The translations under genes and the position numbers were made by a program. The notes below the pieces were generated by a model. It was not told where the DNA came from. It searched no databases and saw nothing but the letters and a program-made list of their open reading frames with translations. A stretch of DNA of 58,006 bases from Alphaproteobacteria bacterium. Lineage in GTDB: Bacteria > Pseudomonadota > Alphaproteobacteria > Parvibaculales > Parvibaculaceae. The stretch is from NCBI GenBank assembly GCA_021775935.1, contig JAJFGY010000065.1:1-58006 (forward strand), given 5' to 3'. Numbering within the stretch: the stretch's first letter is position 1; every line of letters begins with the position of its first letter. Shown here one piece after another: positions 34,851 through 43,651 of this stretch.

Positions 34851-36251
34851 CTAGGCAGCCCCGCGTTCTTCTCGAACCGGCAACAGCAAGGCAAATCCGA
34901 CCAGCAAAAACACCACGACGACAAAGAGGCCTGCCCGCTGGCTGTTGGCTGCACTTGTCGCCAATGCAATTACGAAAGGCGCAACAAAACTTGTTGCTTT
35001 GCCAGAAAGAGCATAAAGACCAAAAAACTCGGTCATCATCTCTTTGGGAGCCAATCGGGCCATGAAAGTCCGGCTGGCTGCCTGCGCAGGACCGCCGCTA
35101 ATGCCGATCAACACACCCGCCAGCATGTAAACCTGTTCACCTGTACTCATAAAAGGTCCAGCCCCGGGGACGGGTGGGGGCACCGCTATGAAAAAGAAAA
35201 TCGTGTCTGAAGTGATCGAGACAGAGGCGAGCGTACCAACAACAAGACCTGCGACGGCAACAAGGATCGTGCGCTTGGAGCCAAACCGGTCATCCATCCA
35301 GCCGCCTAGGAAAGCCCCGATGGCTGCGAAGATGGAGAGCACAATCCCAAACAGAGCCAGGGTTGTGATCTCCCATCCAAATGTGCCTGCTGCGTAGATA
35401 CCGCCAAAGGCAAAGATCGCCGACAGGCCGTCATAATAGGTCATCCGCGCAACCAGAAAGAGTCCGATATTTTTGTAAGAGCCAAGCTTCGCCACAGTGG
35501 CGCGAAGCTGCGCAAGCCCACCGCGAATTGCCGCACCCGCTTTAACCCGAGTGCGCGGAGCATCTGGCGTTAGCAGAAATATCGGCAAAGAAAAGAGCGT
35601 ATACCAGAGCGCTGCAAGCGGTCCGGTAAAGCGCTCAGCTTCGCGCATCACAGGATCAAGCCCAAAGAGCGGTTCAATGCCGATCATCGTGACGCCGCTT
35701 TCAACATCCGCCACAAGGAACATCAGGACAAAGAAGAGCGCCGCAAGCCCGCCCACATATCCAATCCCCCAACCAAAACCCGACAGCACACCCATACGCT
35801 TTTCAGGCACCAGGGTCGGCAGCATGGCGTTGTAGAAGACAAGCGCGAACTCCATGCCCAAAGCAGCACAGACAACGGCACCCATGACAAAGCCAGGTCC
35901 GTCAGGTGCACCGGGCAACGCATTCCACAAAAGCGCCGACCCGATGACAAAGAGAATGGAGAAGAAAACGAGCCAGGGTTTCCTGGCGCCCGTCTGGTCA
36001 GCAACCGCCCCCAGCAACGGGGAAGCTATGGCAATACCAAGTCCCGCGATGGACTGGGTATAGCCCCACAGAACCTGACCTTGAACCGGATCGCCGATAA
36101 AACCAGACGCAAAATAGGGGGCAAAGATGAAGGTCGTAATGAGCGTAAAATAGGGTTGGTTGGCCCAATCAAAAAACGCCCAGCTAAACTGCCCGGCACG
36201 CGAGGCAACCGGGCCCCCAACAGCATTTCGTTCCCCACCTGACTCAGACAT
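34851..36251 (-). CDS. MFS transporter, UMF1 (Atg22-like) type, copy A
   Basis: The 466-residue paralogue of the neighbour shares WAFFDWANQPYFTLITTFIFAPYF, IASPLLGAVADQTGARKPW, FYNAMLPTLVP and the late ASRTFMARLAPKEMMTEFFGLYALSG. About twelve spans are visible. Gene order and strand make it the upstream member of a two-gene operon. The two proteins are similar throughout, so the pair arose by tandem duplication followed by considerable divergence. No substrate can be inferred. Confidence 0.92.
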   Translation of the reverse strand: MSESGGERNAVGGPVASRAGQFSWAFFDWANQPYFTLITTFIFAPYFASGFIGDPVQGQVLWGYTQSIAGLGIAIASPLLGAVADQTGARKPWLVFFSILFVIGSALLWNALPGAPDGPGFVMGAVVCAALGMEFALVFYNAMLPTLVPEKRMGVLSGFGWGIGYVGGLAALFFVLMFLVADVESGVTMIGIEPLFGLDPVMREAERFTGPLAALWYTLFSLPIFLLTPDAPRTRVKAGAAIRGGLAQLRATVAKLGSYKNIGLFLVARMTYYDGLSAIFAFGGIYAAGTFGWEITTLALFGIVLSIFAAIGAFLGGWMDDRFGSKRTILVAVAGLVVGTLASVSITSDTIFFFIAVPPPVPGAGPFMSTGEQVYMLAGVLIGISGGPAQAASRTFMARLAPKEMMTEFFGLYALSGKATSFVAPFVIALATSAANSQRAGLFVVVVFLLVGFALLLPVREERGAA

Positions 36252-36345
36252 CGCCCCTCACACATATTTGTTGAGAGGGACTTTACTTAATGGCGGTGAC
36301 AAACGATATGCTTATCAAAACAAATTCGAACACAATGGGGCAGGA

Positions 36346-37335
36346 ATGGAAATTCTACTATCGGCAGATGGGGCGAGAGCTTTAGGAGAGCGCTTTTCGG
36401 CCATGGGCGGGATCACACCCATCTTGTTTCAGCGCGATGGCACTCTGACCCGAGAGGGCAAGGAAGTCTCGCGGGACGAGATCAGTCCTAAAGGTTCATG
36501 GCTCAGCCTTGACGTTCTCATTACCAAACGCGTCTTTGACTATGTGGACCACATCCTGAACCTCCCGTCACTGGAATGGGTACAATCAACAGCTGCCGGT
36601 TTCGACAATCCTCTCTTTGTGGAGATGGCTAAGAAGGGGATGCGCCTCACCAATTCTGACGCCCAGGCTGTTGCCATTTCAGAATTTGTTTTGGGGTCCG
36701 TCCTGGCCGAATTTCAAAACCCCACTGCCCGGCTTCAAAAACAAGCGGAGAAAAAATGGGAAGGCATTGGCTTTCGGGAAATTGCCGGTACCACCTGGAT
36801 GATTGTCGGTATTGGCAATATTGGTAATGAAGTTGCAAAACGGGCCCGCGCTTTTGATGCGCACATTATTGGGGTGAAACGGACCGGCGAAAGCCCGGAG
36901 GCTCACGAAACCATCCGACCAGCAGACATGAAAGCACGGTTGCCGGAGTGCGATATTGTTGTCTTCACAAGTCCGCTCAATAAGGAAACCCATCACATGG
37001 GGGATGCCGCCTTCTTTGCGGCAATGAAAAAGGACGCAACCTTTGTCAACATCGGGCGCGGTGGATTGGTAAACGAAACAGAGCTTATTTCAGCCCTCGA
37101 CAATGGAACACCAGCTGTTGCGATCCTGGATGTGTTTGAGACCGAGCCCCTGCCCGAAACAAGTCCGCTATGGGATCATCGCCGTGTGCGCGTGACACCG
37201 CATTCATCCCCGAAGACAGATGGCACACAACTGCGCGCCCTGGATCTGTTTCTGGAAAATCTCGCAGCCTTCGTAAAAGGCGCACCCCTTCGAAATGAAG
37301 TACCTTCCGCAACCATCATTGGGTCGGCGGCATAA
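36346..37335 (+). CDS. D-2-hydroxyacid dehydrogenase family protein
   Basis: The 329-residue protein has the NAD-binding motif MIVGIGNIGNEVAKRARAF (a GxGxxG variant), NKETHHMGDAAFF, VNIGRGGLVNE and ILDVFETEPLPETSPLW, with the Arg-Glu-His catalytic set (Arg in INIGRG region, Glu, and His in VTPHSS). Members reduce 2-keto acids such as glyoxylate, hydroxypyruvate or aromatic keto acids. It starts at the ATG at 36346 after GGGGCAGGA; the open frame upstream is the shadow of the divergent MFS gene. It overlaps the LysR gene by 20 bp at the 3' end. Confidence 0.92.
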   Translation: MEILLSADGARALGERFSAMGGITPILFQRDGTLTREGKEVSRDEISPKGSWLSLDVLITKRVFDYVDHILNLPSLEWVQSTAAGFDNPLFVEMAKKGMRLTNSDAQAVAISEFVLGSVLAEFQNPTARLQKQAEKKWEGIGFREIAGTTWMIVGIGNIGNEVAKRARAFDAHIIGVKRTGESPEAHETIRPADMKARLPECDIVVFTSPLNKETHHMGDAAFFAAMKKDATFVNIGRGGLVNETELISALDNGTPAVAILDVFETEPLPETSPLWDHRRVRVTPHSSPKTDGTQLRALDLFLENLAAFVKGAPLRNEVPSATIIGSAA

Positions 37336-38203
37336 TCTGCCCTTCCAGGCGGGCTTTAAGGTAGTCCTTCCGCCCAATCACAAACCGTCTAAATTCACTG
37401 ACCCGGGCTGTCGCACGTAAATCGCGGTGCGACAGCAACCAGATTTGCATGCGCGGCGAAGGCTCCGTAAGCCGGACAAATTCAGGAACCGCGTCTCCGG
37501 CAAAACAGGGAAGCATACCGATACCAAACCCGGCTTTGGCTGCTTCAACTTGCATGGGCAATTGATCAAACCGACCGACCGTTTGCAGATGGGGATAGGC
37601 ACTGCGCGCAACCCAGCGCTCCCGGTGGGCAGCGTCACCAAACCCAACCCAGCGTGCGCTCTTGCTTGTCTCAAGCGGCCCATGCGCATCAAGATAGTCT
37701 GGGGTCGCATAAGCCGCATCATGAAGGACGCCAAGCTGCCGCCCGATCAAATGTTCCGGCGGATTGTCTGTAAAACGAATGGCGATGTCTGCCTCACGCT
37801 TTGAAAGATCAAACGTACTCCAGCTTTCATTCACTTCCAGATTAATGGAGGGATATGCCGCCATAAATTCCAGGAGGATCGGCCCCATCAAATACATGGC
37901 AAACATATCCGGCAAGGTTACCATCAGCGGGCCAGCGAGCTCCTTATCCGCACCGCGCACCTGACGTTCGACACCCAACAGGTTATTCTCCATCGTCTGC
38001 GCAACCGGGAGCAGAGCCTCTCCAGCTCGGGTGAGCTCGAACCCGTCACTCCGCCGCTCAAACAGACGCGTATCGAAATCAGCCTCCAGGGACTCGATCC
38101 GCCGGGAGATGGTCGTGTGGCTCACCCGAAGCACTTTGGCGGCCGCCCGCATGGAGCCCGCATCTGCTGCTGCCAAAAAGAGGCGTAGATCGTCCCAATT
38201 CAT
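37316..38203 (-). CDS. LysR family transcriptional regulator
   Basis: The 295-residue protein has a LysR helix-turn-helix (LRLFLAAADAGSMRAAAKVLRVSHTTISRRIESLE, residues 6-40) and a periplasmic-binding-like effector domain. It is convergent with the hydroxyacid dehydrogenase and divergent from the ECF41 operon. The 264-bp spacer to the right carries the ECF41-type promoter and presumably the promoter of this gene. Whether it regulates either neighbour is not evident. Confidence 0.93.
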   Translation of the reverse strand: MNWDDLRLFLAAADAGSMRAAAKVLRVSHTTISRRIESLEADFDTRLFERRSDGFELTRAGEALLPVAQTMENNLLGVERQVRGADKELAGPLMVTLPDMFAMYLMGPILLEFMAAYPSINLEVNESWSTFDLSKREADIAIRFTDNPPEHLIGRQLGVLHDAAYATPDYLDAHGPLETSKSARWVGFGDAAHRERWVARSAYPHLQTVGRFDQLPMQVEAAKAGFGIGMLPCFAGDAVPEFVRLTEPSPRMQIWLLSHRDLRATARVSEFRRFVIGRKDYLKARLEGQIMPPTQ

Positions 38204-38396
38204 GTGGTCTGTTTCTGCATCAGGCTGGACCCGAAGGCCGCGTTTAACTCATCAGCGCCCTGACATATGCGTCTCTGCAGGTCATGCAAGAGGCTTGCAA
38301 ATAAAAAGGGACCATTTCTTGGCTTAGTTCAGGAACCTAAATGGCCCTTTCCACAGAACCAATTTCCGCCCAGGCTCTCAAAATCATCGCCCGCTT

Positions 38397-38423
38397 TGTC
38401 ACAAGAGCCCTCACTGGCTCGTC
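38397..38423 (+). promoter_or_regulatory. ECF41-type promoter of the membrane protein-CMD-sigma operon
   Basis: TGTCACA (38397-38403) is followed after exactly 16 bp by CGTC (38420-38423). This is the consensus -35/-10 of ECF41 sigma factors. It lies 45 bp before the GTG start at 38468, leaving space for a short leader and the AAGGAG site at 38456-38461. The operon's last gene is an ECF41 sigma factor, so this looks like positive autoregulation. Confidence 0.8.
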
Positions 38424-38467
38424 ATATGTGCAAGGCGGCCAAAACCGCTGATCTAAGGAGCTCCAAA

Positions 38468-38848
38468 GTGGCCAAAATCGTCCTCGGTGTCATAGCCGTC
38501 ATCTACGTGATAAACGCAATCATCATGTGGTTCGCGCCTGTGTACTGGTACGAAACCACCCCGGGCGTCGCCATGATGGGCCCCTTCAACCTGCATTTTG
38601 TGCGCGACATTGCGTTGATCTATCTCCTGGCAGGCGTCGCCTTTGCCTGGTCGGTCAAAAACAACACACCACAGGTCGCCATCACAGCGGCGGTGTGGCC
38701 GTGCCTCCATGGCCTTTTCCACATTCAGATCTGGATTGCTCGCGGGGTGCCGCTCGATGAGATCGCTCTGGTCAATCTGGTCGGCATACAGTTTCCTGCC
38801 TGGGCGGGCCTCTATTTCGCGACACGACTTGCATCCTCAAAGGAGTAA
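38468..38848 (+). CDS. Four-helix membrane protein of the ECF41 operon
   Basis: The 126-residue product has four predicted transmembrane helices (VLGVIAVIYVINAIIMWF; FVRDIALIYLLAGVAFAW; VAITAAVWPCLHGLFHIQIW; IALVNLVGIQFPAWAGLYFA). A conserved-looking RD and several His/Trp residues lie in the spans. I recognise no family. The start is GTG at 38468 because AAGGAG stands 6 bp upstream and the ECF41 promoter ends just before. It is 3 bp upstream of the AhpD-like gene, so all three genes form one unit. Confidence 0.75.
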   Translation: MAKIVLGVIAVIYVINAIIMWFAPVYWYETTPGVAMMGPFNLHFVRDIALIYLLAGVAFAWSVKNNTPQVAITAAVWPCLHGLFHIQIWIARGVPLDEIALVNLVGIQFPAWAGLYFATRLASSKE

Positions 38849-38851
38849 CCC

Positions 38852-39397
38852 ATGATCCGCTGGCTTCTGCATCTTGGAACCCGTTCCATGGAGCGCAAGA
38901 CGAACTATGACGCGGGCTATATGCACGATGTAATCGACACATCGACTTCTGCCGGATTGAAACTGGCGCTCTTGCCGCTTCTCTCCCAACACAGAGAAGA
39001 CGCGCCCAAACCACTGTGGTTCGGCGCGGGCCTCGCCTCTGTCCTGGAGGGAGACTGCGGACCTTGCGTGCAGCTCATGGTCGACCAGGGACTGTCTGAA
39101 GGGGTCGACCCAGCCCTTCTGCGCGCAATTCTTGCGCGAGACTTTGACGCCATGGGCAATGAAGCAGCACTTGGCGTTCGGTTCGCCGAAGCTGTTATTG
39201 CAGGCAACATGGAAAGCGAAACTCTGCGCATGGAAGTGGAGCATCGCTTTGGCAAAAGAACAGTGATTGCGCTTGCCTACGCCACCGCCTTTTGTCGCAC
39301 CTACCCCGTCTTGAAGCGTGGCCTGGGCCACGGTCTTGCCTGCCAGAAAATCAATGTCGGCGACAAGGTGGAGACCGTGATAAAAAAGGCTGCATGA
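38852..39397 (+). CDS. AhpD-like/carboxymuconolactone decarboxylase family protein
   Basis: The 181-residue all-helical protein carries LEGDCGPCVQLMVDQGL, a CxxC active-site pattern of the AhpD/CMD fold, where the thiols reduce peroxides or the site acts on lactones. This is the class of enzyme known to accompany ECF41 sigma factors (CMDs, oxidoreductases or epimerases). It ends in ATGA overlap with the sigma gene, indicating coupled translation. Confidence 0.82.
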   Translation: MIRWLLHLGTRSMERKTNYDAGYMHDVIDTSTSAGLKLALLPLLSQHREDAPKPLWFGAGLASVLEGDCGPCVQLMVDQGLSEGVDPALLRAILARDFDAMGNEAALGVRFAEAVIAGNMESETLRMEVEHRFGKRTVIALAYATAFCRTYPVLKRGLGHGLACQKINVGDKVETVIKKAA

Positions 39398-40308
39398 ACG
39401 ACACCGCACCAGATACCGCAACTACCACGTTTGAACAGGAACGCGGTCGACTGACTTCTCTTGCATATCGCATGTTGGGGGAGCGGGCGGCCGCCGAAGA
39501 CGTTGTGCAAAACGCCTGGTTGCGCTGGGCCGGCACGGACGAAACGGAGATCAAAACCCCCGCCGCCTGGCTCACCACAGTAACGACACGGCTCGCAATT
39601 GATGCCCTTAAAAGCGCACGCCACAAACGTGAAGTCTATACCGGCATCTGGTTACCAGAGCCCATTCTCTCTGAAACTGACACCCCCCAATCCACACCTG
39701 AAGATCAAGTCGCCGAAACACAGGAAGTGCAGCTGGCACTCCTCTGGGCGATGGAACGCCTGGCACCTGATGAACGAGCGGCCTTCATTCTCCGTGAGGC
39801 ATTCGACACGGACTATGAAGACATCGCCTCAATGTTAGAAAAATCTGAAGCCGCCTGCAGGCAGCTCGTTGCCCGGGCAAAGAAACGTGTCAGTGAAGAA
39901 AGCCCCAGGTTTGATGCATCGGTTGCTGAAGTTAGTGACCTCTTGCTCCGCTTCATGAGCGCGGCACAAGCGCACAACAAGGAAGAAATTCTCTCGCTTC
40001 TCGCCCCCAATGCCCTCGCCCTGTCGGACGGCGGCGGCAAAGTCCGAGCCGCCTACCGGCCCCTTGTCGGGCCAGGTGATATTGCAGATGTCTTTATGGC
40101 TTTGCTTGAAAAGAATGCGAAGATTCTAGCGCCAAGGATAGTTCTGGCGAACGGCTTGCCTGCTGTCGTGTCGCTGCAAGAAGACACCGCATCAGACGTT
40201 ATTATCAGCGTCGTCCCAGGTGAGGATGACCTGATAAAGTGGATCTATGTGATGCGCAATCCTGACAAGCTCGACCGCGCATCACAAGACATCAAACCTA
40301 CCGCCTGA
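39394..40308 (+). CDS. ECF41-family RNA polymerase sigma factor
   Basis: The 304-residue protein has sigma region 2 (TSLAYRMLGERAAAEDVVQNAWLRW), region 4 (ERAAFILREAFDTDYEDIASML) and a C-terminal SnoaL-like extension. Three ECF41 signatures are present: WLPEP in the linker (residues 86-90), DGGGK (212-216) and NPDKL (289-293). In this group the fused extension, instead of a separate anti-sigma factor, regulates activity. Start is ATG at 39394, overlapping the CMD stop. It ends with an 11-bp overlap on the convergent membrane gene. Confidence 0.95.
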   Translation: MNDTAPDTATTTFEQERGRLTSLAYRMLGERAAAEDVVQNAWLRWAGTDETEIKTPAAWLTTVTTRLAIDALKSARHKREVYTGIWLPEPILSETDTPQSTPEDQVAETQEVQLALLWAMERLAPDERAAFILREAFDTDYEDIASMLEKSEAACRQLVARAKKRVSEESPRFDASVAEVSDLLLRFMSAAQAHNKEEILSLLAPNALALSDGGGKVRAAYRPLVGPGDIADVFMALLEKNAKILAPRIVLANGLPAVVSLQEDTASDVIISVVPGEDDLIKWIYVMRNPDKLDRASQDIKPTA

Positions 40309-41017
40309 CCAGCATGGTCGTCCGGGCTTCTGCCATGAAAATAAGGTTCGCATGCAGGAAGAGGGTCAGCCCCAACATCTCCATTGCTTCTTCAATGCTC
40401 GTCGAGATGATCTGAAGCAAGCTGCCCTGGCCATACCTACTCTCAAAGAGCGCATCTAACGGCTCAAGCCCCAGCGCGCCGCCGACATAGATCGCACCTG
40501 AGATCACAAACAGGATCGCAATGTGCCGGGGCAGATCAAAGAGGAAGGGGATAAGCAGTGCCACAAACCCTGCGACGAACGCGGCCCCGAAAAAGATCCA
40601 GGGATTAAAAAAGATCCCTGTCAGCTGAAAATGTTCGCGAAGCGGCACATCCACAGTCTCGTGAAACCCGACAGTCTCATCAATGGAGAGCAAGAAAAAG
40701 ACCGCGGCGATGAAAACCCAGCTGTACGAAACGAGCCCGTCCCTTACCCGGTCCTTATGCCAATTGATGAACGCACATGCAGCGATCAGCACCATCAAAG
40801 CACTTGAATACCAGGCACCCAGATTGCGCTCTGCATCCAGCGCGAAATGTCGCAAGTCTCGTAGAACAGTCTCCGTCCCCACCTGATGGACAAAGACTTC
40901 ACGCAACACCCCAAGCGCAATAACCATTGCCGTCGCCATATAGGCGTAGCGCACAATGTCGGAGGGGATAACAATCGAAACCCCACGCCACCGCGAATAT
41001 GCTTGTACAAAACTCAT
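40298..41017 (-). CDS. Membrane protein of unknown function
   Basis: The 239-residue product has about seven hydrophobic spans (for example MATAMVIALGVLREVF; ALMVLIAACAFINW; VFIAAVFFLLSIDETV; FFGAAFVAGFVALLIPFLF; IAILFVISGAIYVGG) and conserved-looking Glu/His positions in DETVGFHE and EEAMEMLG. This pattern occurs in alphaproteobacterial membrane proteins of unknown role. ATG at 41017 is chosen over the in-frame TTG two codons earlier because GGGAG stands before it. No partner is apparent. Confidence 0.8.
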   Translation of the reverse strand: MSFVQAYSRWRGVSIVIPSDIVRYAYMATAMVIALGVLREVFVHQVGTETVLRDLRHFALDAERNLGAWYSSALMVLIAACAFINWHKDRVRDGLVSYSWVFIAAVFFLLSIDETVGFHETVDVPLREHFQLTGIFFNPWIFFGAAFVAGFVALLIPFLFDLPRHIAILFVISGAIYVGGALGLEPLDALFESRYGQGSLLQIISTSIEEAMEMLGLTLFLHANLIFMAEARTTMLVRR

Positions 41018-41251
41018 ACCCAACTCCCTATGGACGGGGCATGCCTCATGTTCAAGGTGCCCCGCTGCCAGCTCTCTGCACCAGTCGTGCCAGTCCCCAG
41101 ACCTAAAAGTTGCTGAATTCTTAAGAGAGGCCCGTCACTTGTCCCAAACCGGGACAGAGGGCAGAGATGCCTGTGCCCCATTGGGGGATTAACGCTGCCT
41201 TGACTTCCAGCGACTAAGAAGAAGGAACGGCATAAAACTTGCGGAAACTGG

Positions 41252-42235
41252 GTGAACCTTTCCGTCACGAACATGGTGCCCAAGGACCTGCAGACGATGA
41301 AACAAAAAATCATTGAAGACCTGAACCCAAACATTGTGGAGACATGGGGCGGCAGAACGGCGCGCCTTCATCACACATTGCAGGAGGACAATCTTTTCTC
41401 AGATGATGTTCTTGCAAGTCTCATCGAACGCATGCCCCAGGCGGTCAGTCCCATCAACACAATGGCAGCGTCAGGGCACGATGCGGACACATGGTCTTAC
41501 TGCGACAGAAGTGGGCTGTCTGGCCACGACGTTCTAGAGGCGATCAAGCGCGGACGCCTCTGGATCAACATGCAGAAACTTGAGGAGCATGACAGTCGCT
41601 TTGAAGCTCTGCTTGAAGACATTTACGCTGAGCTCGGTCAAGAAATTCCTGGCTTTAAACCATTTCGGAAGTCACTTGGCTTGCTGATCTCCTCACCTAA
41701 CGCGCAAGTTTTCTATCACGCTGATGTACCAGGCCAGTCACTTTGGCAGGTTCGTGGTGAGAAGCGCATTCATATCTATCCGCCAAACGAACCCTTTCTC
41801 AGACCCAAAGATCTGGAGAACATCATTCGCGGCGTGACGGAGGAAGAAATTCGCTACGACCCGTCCTATGACGCCCACGCTGAAGTCTATGACCTGAAGG
41901 CAGGCGACATGCTGCATTGGGAACTAAACGGGCCACACCGCGTGACGAATGGCAATTGCCTGAACGTCTCTGTGACAACCGAACATTGGACACCCATGAT
42001 CCGCCGGTCCTTCGCCATGAACTATGGCAATGGCGTGTTGCGCAGCGAGCTGGGTTGGACACCCAAGTCCCGCGCGCTTAGTGGGCCCGCCTTTTGGGCC
42101 AAGGTCGCGCTCACGGCTTTCTGGCGCAAATCAGGGTTGCAGCAGAAGCAATCCTTCAAACGGGTGATGCGCTTTCGTGTGAACCCAAACGCCCCTGAAG
42201 GCATCAGTCCGATGTCTATCGGAGCAGCAGAGTAA
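41252..42235 (+). CDS. Cupin/JmjC-like 2-oxoglutarate-dependent oxygenase candidate
   Basis: The protein of up to 327 residues has a cupin_8/JmjC-like core: an HxD iron site in YHADVPGQSLWQVRGEKRIHIYPP (His around residue 156) and a distal His in NGPHRVTNG (around residue 229), typical of protein hydroxylases. Start is uncertain: GTG 41252, ATG 41273 or ATG 41297 (MKQKIIED, with AGGAC upstream) all fit. It is the first of three co-directional genes with a flippase and a CelD-like acyltransferase. It might hydroxylate a protein or sugar-linked substrate for the cell surface; this is inference. Confidence 0.75.
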   Translation: MNLSVTNMVPKDLQTMKQKIIEDLNPNIVETWGGRTARLHHTLQEDNLFSDDVLASLIERMPQAVSPINTMAASGHDADTWSYCDRSGLSGHDVLEAIKRGRLWINMQKLEEHDSRFEALLEDIYAELGQEIPGFKPFRKSLGLLISSPNAQVFYHADVPGQSLWQVRGEKRIHIYPPNEPFLRPKDLENIIRGVTEEEIRYDPSYDAHAEVYDLKAGDMLHWELNGPHRVTNGNCLNVSVTTEHWTPMIRRSFAMNYGNGVLRSELGWTPKSRALSGPAFWAKVALTAFWRKSGLQQKQSFKRVMRFRVNPNAPEGISPMSIGAAE

Positions 42236-42244
42236 GCCCTTGGC

Positions 42245-43651
42245 ATGAGCGATACAGTCGGCACAAACGAAACAATAAAAAGCCTGCTCTCTGCGCCAGG
42301 GTTGCGCGCCTTCCTGAAAGCACGCATCGGGTCGGACGCAGAGTCGCGAGAATCAGCATTTGCCGCATTAAAAGTATTGATCATTCGCTGCCTCGGCGCA
42401 GCTCTTGCCTATGGAAGCCAGGTCCTGCTGGCGCGCGTATTGGGCCAAACAGATTATGGCATCTTCGCTTTGGTCTGGGTATGGATACTTGTGCTCGGGC
42501 ACCTCTCACCTTTGGGTTTTGCCCAAGCTGTCTGCCGCTTTGCACCACATTATGAAGCGCGAGACGAAGACGCTCTTCTCAGAGGCTTCCTGCATACTGG
42601 CGCCTTTTTTGTTGCAGGCGCCTCAATTGGGCTCGCGTTGGTAGGTGCCGCCATCCTCTGGTTTGCAGCACCCATCATAGAGGCGGTCTACATTCTGCCC
42701 TTTGCCATCGCCCTGATGGTGTTCCCGCTGTTTGCGTTGCAGGACTATGTTGAGAACATTGCCCGTGCGTTCAACTGGACAATCATTGCCATCACGCCGC
42801 CATTCGTTATCCGGCATGGACTGATTGGCCTGGGCGTATTGACAGCCTTCCTTCTGGGCCTCCCTGTCTCCGCAAGCCTGGCAATAGGGGTGGTTCTTCT
42901 CGCAACGCTGGTGAGCCTGTTGGTGCAAACCGCGTTTGTATGGCTGCGGCTTCGTAAGGTGGTCACCCCTGGACCCCGCAGGCAGCGGATCCGCGAATGG
43001 TTCACCACAGCAATCCCCCTCGTCTTTGTCGACGGCACACTTATTCTGTTTTCAAACGCGGATATTCTGATCTTAAGCCTCTTTGTCGAGCCAGCGACGA
43101 TCGCGGTCTATTTCGCCGCCTCGCGAATTCTGCAACTCGTCGCTTTTGTGCAATACGCCGCAACCGCAGCAACAGCACAGCGGTTCACAGCTTTGAATGC
43201 GCGGGGCGACGCAAGCACCTTAAGCAAACTTGCGCGCACAACCACCCAGCTGACACTCCTTGCGTCGGCAGCGGCTGCAGCAGCAATCTATCTGGCTGCC
43301 CCCTTCCTGCTTGATCTGTTTGGTGAAGGGTTTGGCGGCGCGATGCCCGTCCTTGCTATTTTGATGGTCGGCTTGATCGCTCAGGCATTCGCGGGACCGG
43401 GCGAGGACCTCATGAACATGCTGGGTGAAGAACGTGCGTGCGCCATAACCTGTGTGGGAGCCCTCGTTTTGAACATTCTACTCAACTTCGCGCTCATTCC
43501 AGGCTTCGGTATCATCGGTGCTGCGATTGCCACCGCAGTTTCTGTTGGGACACGCAGTCTCATTCTCACCTACCTGGTCAAACGCAAATTGGGACTCGAT
43601 ATCGCTTTTTGGTTCCCCGCCAAACGAGTGGCGCAAGGGGGTGTCGCATGA
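42245..43651 (+). CDS. Polysaccharide flippase (Wzx/MATE-like MVF superfamily)
   Basis: The 468-residue membrane protein has about twelve to fourteen spans and the polysaccharide-flippase pattern: GSQVLLARVLGQTDYGIFALVWVW near the start, FSNADILILSLFVEPATIAVYFAA in the middle and LNILLNFALIPGFGIIGAAIATAV near the end. Such proteins move lipid-linked oligosaccharides across the inner membrane. It starts 9 bp after the oxygenase gene. No glycosyltransferase, polymerase or chain-length gene is present in the window. Confidence 0.9.
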   Translation: MSDTVGTNETIKSLLSAPGLRAFLKARIGSDAESRESAFAALKVLIIRCLGAALAYGSQVLLARVLGQTDYGIFALVWVWILVLGHLSPLGFAQAVCRFAPHYEARDEDALLRGFLHTGAFFVAGASIGLALVGAAILWFAAPIIEAVYILPFAIALMVFPLFALQDYVENIARAFNWTIIAITPPFVIRHGLIGLGVLTAFLLGLPVSASLAIGVVLLATLVSLLVQTAFVWLRLRKVVTPGPRRQRIREWFTTAIPLVFVDGTLILFSNADILILSLFVEPATIAVYFAASRILQLVAFVQYAATAATAQRFTALNARGDASTLSKLARTTTQLTLLASAAAAAAIYLAAPFLLDLFGEGFGGAMPVLAILMVGLIAQAFAGPGEDLMNMLGEERACAITCVGALVLNILLNFALIPGFGIIGAAIATAVSVGTRSLILTYLVKRKLGLDIAFWFPAKRVAQGGVA

